This document shows positions 6,937 through 8,277 of a stretch of 8,277 nt of DNA, in pieces. The notes beneath the pieces are model-generated. The model was not told the origin of the DNA. It did no database searches and saw nothing but the letters and a program-made list of their open reading frames with translations. This stretch comes from Bacteroidia bacterium. GTDB lineage: Bacteria; Bacteroidota; Bacteroidia; Bacteroidales; Azobacteroidaceae. The stretch covers positions 1-8,277 of the forward strand of contig BNTP01000097.1 of assembly GCA_025996695.1 (NCBI GenBank). The letters are read 5' to 3'. Position 1 is the first letter of the stretch. Each line of letters opens with the position of its first letter. The translations under genes and the position numbers were made by a program.

Positions 6937-6970
6937 AAAAAAAAGCACCGACTCTCAACAAGTCAGTGCT
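6937..6970 (-). terminator. Rho-independent terminator, minus strand
   Basis: Read on the minus strand, AGCACTGACT (6970-6961) pairs with AGTCGGTGCT (6953-6944) through ten pairs, including one G-U, around a 7-nt loop. T8 follows directly (6944-6937, the first T shared with the stem). The G-U would be a C-A mismatch on the plus strand, which confirms the direction. It is placed to end the transcript of the tail-fibre-like gene, whose stop is about 150 nt upstream. Confidence 0.85.
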
Positions 6971-6999
6971 TCCTTTCAATAGTTACGGTTTATTTTTTT

Positions 7000-7040
7000 A
7001 GTCCTGATAGGGGTTCCCTCGGGAAACCCCTATCAGGACT
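7000..7040. repeat. 41-nt near-perfect hairpin
   Basis: AGTCCTGATAGGGGTT (7000-7015) is exactly inverted at 7025-7040. The tip is CCC-TC-GGG plus one unpaired A. No T-run follows on either strand; the plus strand has its T-rich stretch before the hairpin instead. The tip matches the CCC-loop-GGG hairpins at 4782-5217 and 6671-6683, so it may be another member of the host repeat family. It lies in the 3' untranslated part of the tail-fibre-like gene. Confidence 0.88.
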
Positions 7041-7123
7041 TGACACGTCGCCTCATTCACCAGACGAGAGCCTGGTTTTGGTACTACGACCGCGACATCG
7101 GTTATCGAAGCGGCGGAAATTGT

Positions 7124-8277
7124 TTAAATTTCCCCCACGCAGAACGATCCATGCAATGCGTCGGCATATGTTTCCAAAAACGACCAAGTTACGGACGGTG
7201 GCGGCATCATCGCTACCATGTAAGGACGGGCAGCCCAGTTGGCCGACGTTCCCCAAGACGCGACCGAGCTAGACCAAACCATTTCATACGCTCCGTACCA
7301 GAGGCCTTTTGCCCTTCCGACAGAGCTCGTGGCGTAGGCGACCGCGTCTTGGATGGTCCCTAGCCGCATCCCATGGTGAGCGCAATTTTCGAGAGCATCC
7401 CACCATGTCAAATCGGTAGACTCTATAAATATGCACAAATGGCGCGGTCCGATAAATGCGGGTGACCCGTATTTAAGCTCGCAGTCAGCATCAGTTGGAG
7501 GCGGTCCCGACACAAATCGGGTAATATTATATGCGCGGTACATTGCGGGTGTCACCACGCCGGCGGTCGTTTCAGTGGCGAGCGACGCGGTTGCCGTCAC
7601 CACGATGTCCCCGCCATTAGTATAGGTTTGCGGAGGACCGGCCGTGATCCCGCCTTCTGTCGCAGTAGCAGTACCCTGAACCTGGATCGTCCCCGCGTTC
7701 GCCAAACTCCCGGCCGACCCAGTCGTGTTCTGATTCAGCGTCGGCACATCACTGGCAACAATCGCGCGATAACTTGGAGCTCCGGCCGCGCCATTCGGTG
7801 CAGCAAGAAACGTCTTCGCAGTTTGTGAACCGCTTAACAAGTTGTATTGAGTCGTGGACATCAAACCATTAGCGCTCGCAGAGGCCAGAGCGCTTGGAAT
7901 TGTCACATTATGCGCACCCGCAGCCGTCAATCGCCCCTTCTCATCCACCGTGAAGCTCGGCACCGAGAATGCACCACCCCAACCGGGTGATTGAGCGGAC
8001 GTTTGACCATAAGCGTCCGCAGTCACCGCCGTATTCGTCAGCGTCGTGGCGATCGTCCCCGAGCCAATTTGCGTAGCCGGCGCCGTCACATCACCCGTAA
8101 GAGCAAGCGTCTGCGTTTTGACCACCTTAACGGCGAGAGAGTCAAGCACGGCCGTCACGGACGGAGCCATAGTCGTGCTCGCCGTCATACTATTTTGCAC
8201 CTGCGTCGGATGCACGTGATCGCCCGCAGCATAGCCCTTCGCTGCCGTGCCTACGGCAGCTGTGCCGGCGATTAGTG
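7124..8277 (-). CDS. Phage tail-fibre-like protein with C-terminal C-type lectin-like domain (5' partial)
   Basis: Probably a receptor-binding or adhesive fibre; the start is beyond the right edge. The frame stays open from 8275 to TAA at 7124-7126 (383 codons visible). A GTG at 8215 is only an internal Val: the upstream codons read GTAAVGTAAKGYAAGDHVHP, typical of phage fibre linkers. Numbering from that GTG, LTGDVTAPATQIGSG...TTLTNTAVTADAYG and VPSFTVDEKGRLTAAG (39-100), then FLAAPNGAAGAPSYRAIVAS and LNQNTTGSAG (137-169), are the modular repeats of phage and metagenomic fibres. Residues about 241-363 form a lectin-like domain. Cys245/Cys261 are the extra N-terminal pair of long-form domains, WWDALENCAHHGMRLGTIQD (271-290) holds the conserved W..A...C core, LWYGAY (305-310) follows, and Cys359 is the closing cysteine. 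The inner cysteine pair is absent. GC is visibly higher than in the host genes. A terminator lies downstream. Confidence 0.8.
   Translation of the reverse strand, partial: LIAGTAAVGTAAKGYAAGDHVHPTQVQNSMTASTTMAPSVTAVLDSLAVKVVKTQTLALTGDVTAPATQIGSGTIATTLTNTAVTADAYGQTSAQSPGWGGAFSVPSFTVDEKGRLTAAGAHNVTIPSALASASANGLMSTTQYNLLSGSQTAKTFLAAPNGAAGAPSYRAIVASDVPTLNQNTTGSAGSLANAGTIQVQGTATATEGGITAGPPQTYTNGGDIVVTATASLATETTAGVVTPAMYRAYNITRFVSGPPPTDADCELKYGSPAFIGPRHLCIFIESTDLTWWDALENCAHHGMRLGTIQDAVAYATSSVGRAKGLWYGAYEMVWSSSVASWGTSANWAARPYMVAMMPPPSVTWSFLETYADALHGSFCVGEI

Larger units (their letters stand above)
6541..7123. other. Gene-poor junction between purD and the tail-fibre-like gene
   Basis: These 583 bases hold no convincing complete gene. 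In order they contain the purD promoter, a truncated copy of the palindromic repeat, a short open remnant, a minus-strand terminator, a 41-nt hairpin and the untranslated end of the tail-fibre-like gene. The 6864-6936 and 7041-7123 parts show nothing I can name. Base composition rises in GC to the right of about 7040. Confidence 0.6.

Noticed and set aside
6937..7000. Minus-strand sequence ending AGTCGGTGC plus a T-run recalls the 3' end of a Cas9 tracrRNA.
   Set aside because: The likeness is limited to a short terminator stem. There is no CRISPR repeat, anti-repeat or cas gene in the window, and a plain terminator explains it.
7053..7260. Diversity-generating retroelement variable region at the end of the lectin-like domain (an AAC AAT-rich stretch just after the stop).
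   Set aside because: No template repeat, no reverse transcriptase and no near-repeat of the domain end is found in the window. The Asn codons lie outside the domain's reading frame.
7040..7363. Open plus-strand frame of 107 codons opposite the lectin-like domain.
   Set aside because: It is antisense to the better-supported fibre gene and its Arg-rich translation has no recognisable features.

Overview
The window reads as a stretch of Bacteroidota chromosome (approximately 1-7000), probably from the Saprospiria/Chitinophagia side of the phylum rather than from Bacteroides. It is joined at its right end to a GC-richer, phage-like tail-fibre gene (7124 to beyond 8277). The host assignment rests on four things. 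PurD and RsmD have a Bacteroidota-like sequence style. The leaders are A-rich with no Shine-Dalgarno. At least one promoter is clear and of the Bacteroidota type (TTG, 18 nt, TAnnTTTG, upstream of purD). The intergenic DNA is crowded with short CCC-loop-GGG palindromes.

Layout, left to right. Positions 1-121 are the 3' end of a group II intron on the plus strand (domain IV tail, 34-nt domain V, domain VI). A strong plus-strand intrinsic terminator follows. All four confident host genes lie on the minus strand, so transcription runs right to left: purD (5254-6540), a doubtful short frame built largely from palindromic repeat DNA (4777-5031), a polytopic membrane protein of the DUF6427 type (3772-4758), rsmD (3200-3757), and a large secreted family 2 glycoside hydrolase (307-3177). 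purD makes glycinamide ribonucleotide in purine synthesis. RsmD methylates 16S rRNA at G966. The glycoside hydrolase probably removes beta-linked mannose or glucosamine residues from glycans outside the cytoplasm. rsmD is 14 nt from the membrane-protein gene and 22 nt from the hydrolase, so these three could be co-transcribed. The hydrolase also has a possible promoter of its own inside the end of rsmD.

Repeats are the most unusual feature of the host part. There is a nested 41-bp perfect inverted repeat (4782-4949), a four-hairpin cluster (5081-5217), a truncated copy of the first element (6664-6708) and a 41-nt hairpin (7000-7040). Their hairpins share a CCC-(2-3 nt)-GGG core while the outer pairs change in a compensated way. 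The hydrolase gene carries a 9-bp minisatellite coding for (Leu-Glu-Lys)n, and repeat-like palindromic DNA in its N-terminal linker.

The right end (about 7045-8277) differs in composition and style. It encodes the C-terminal part of a phage-tail-fibre-like protein that ends in a recognisable long-form C-type lectin-like domain. The 6541-7123 region between purD and this gene holds a repeat fragment, a possible gene remnant, a minus-strand terminator and a large hairpin. It looks like a breakpoint from insertion, prophage decay or a mis-assembly. I do not see a complete new defence or mobile system here. The best leads are the lectin-tipped fibre, the covarying palindrome family and the in-frame minisatellite.
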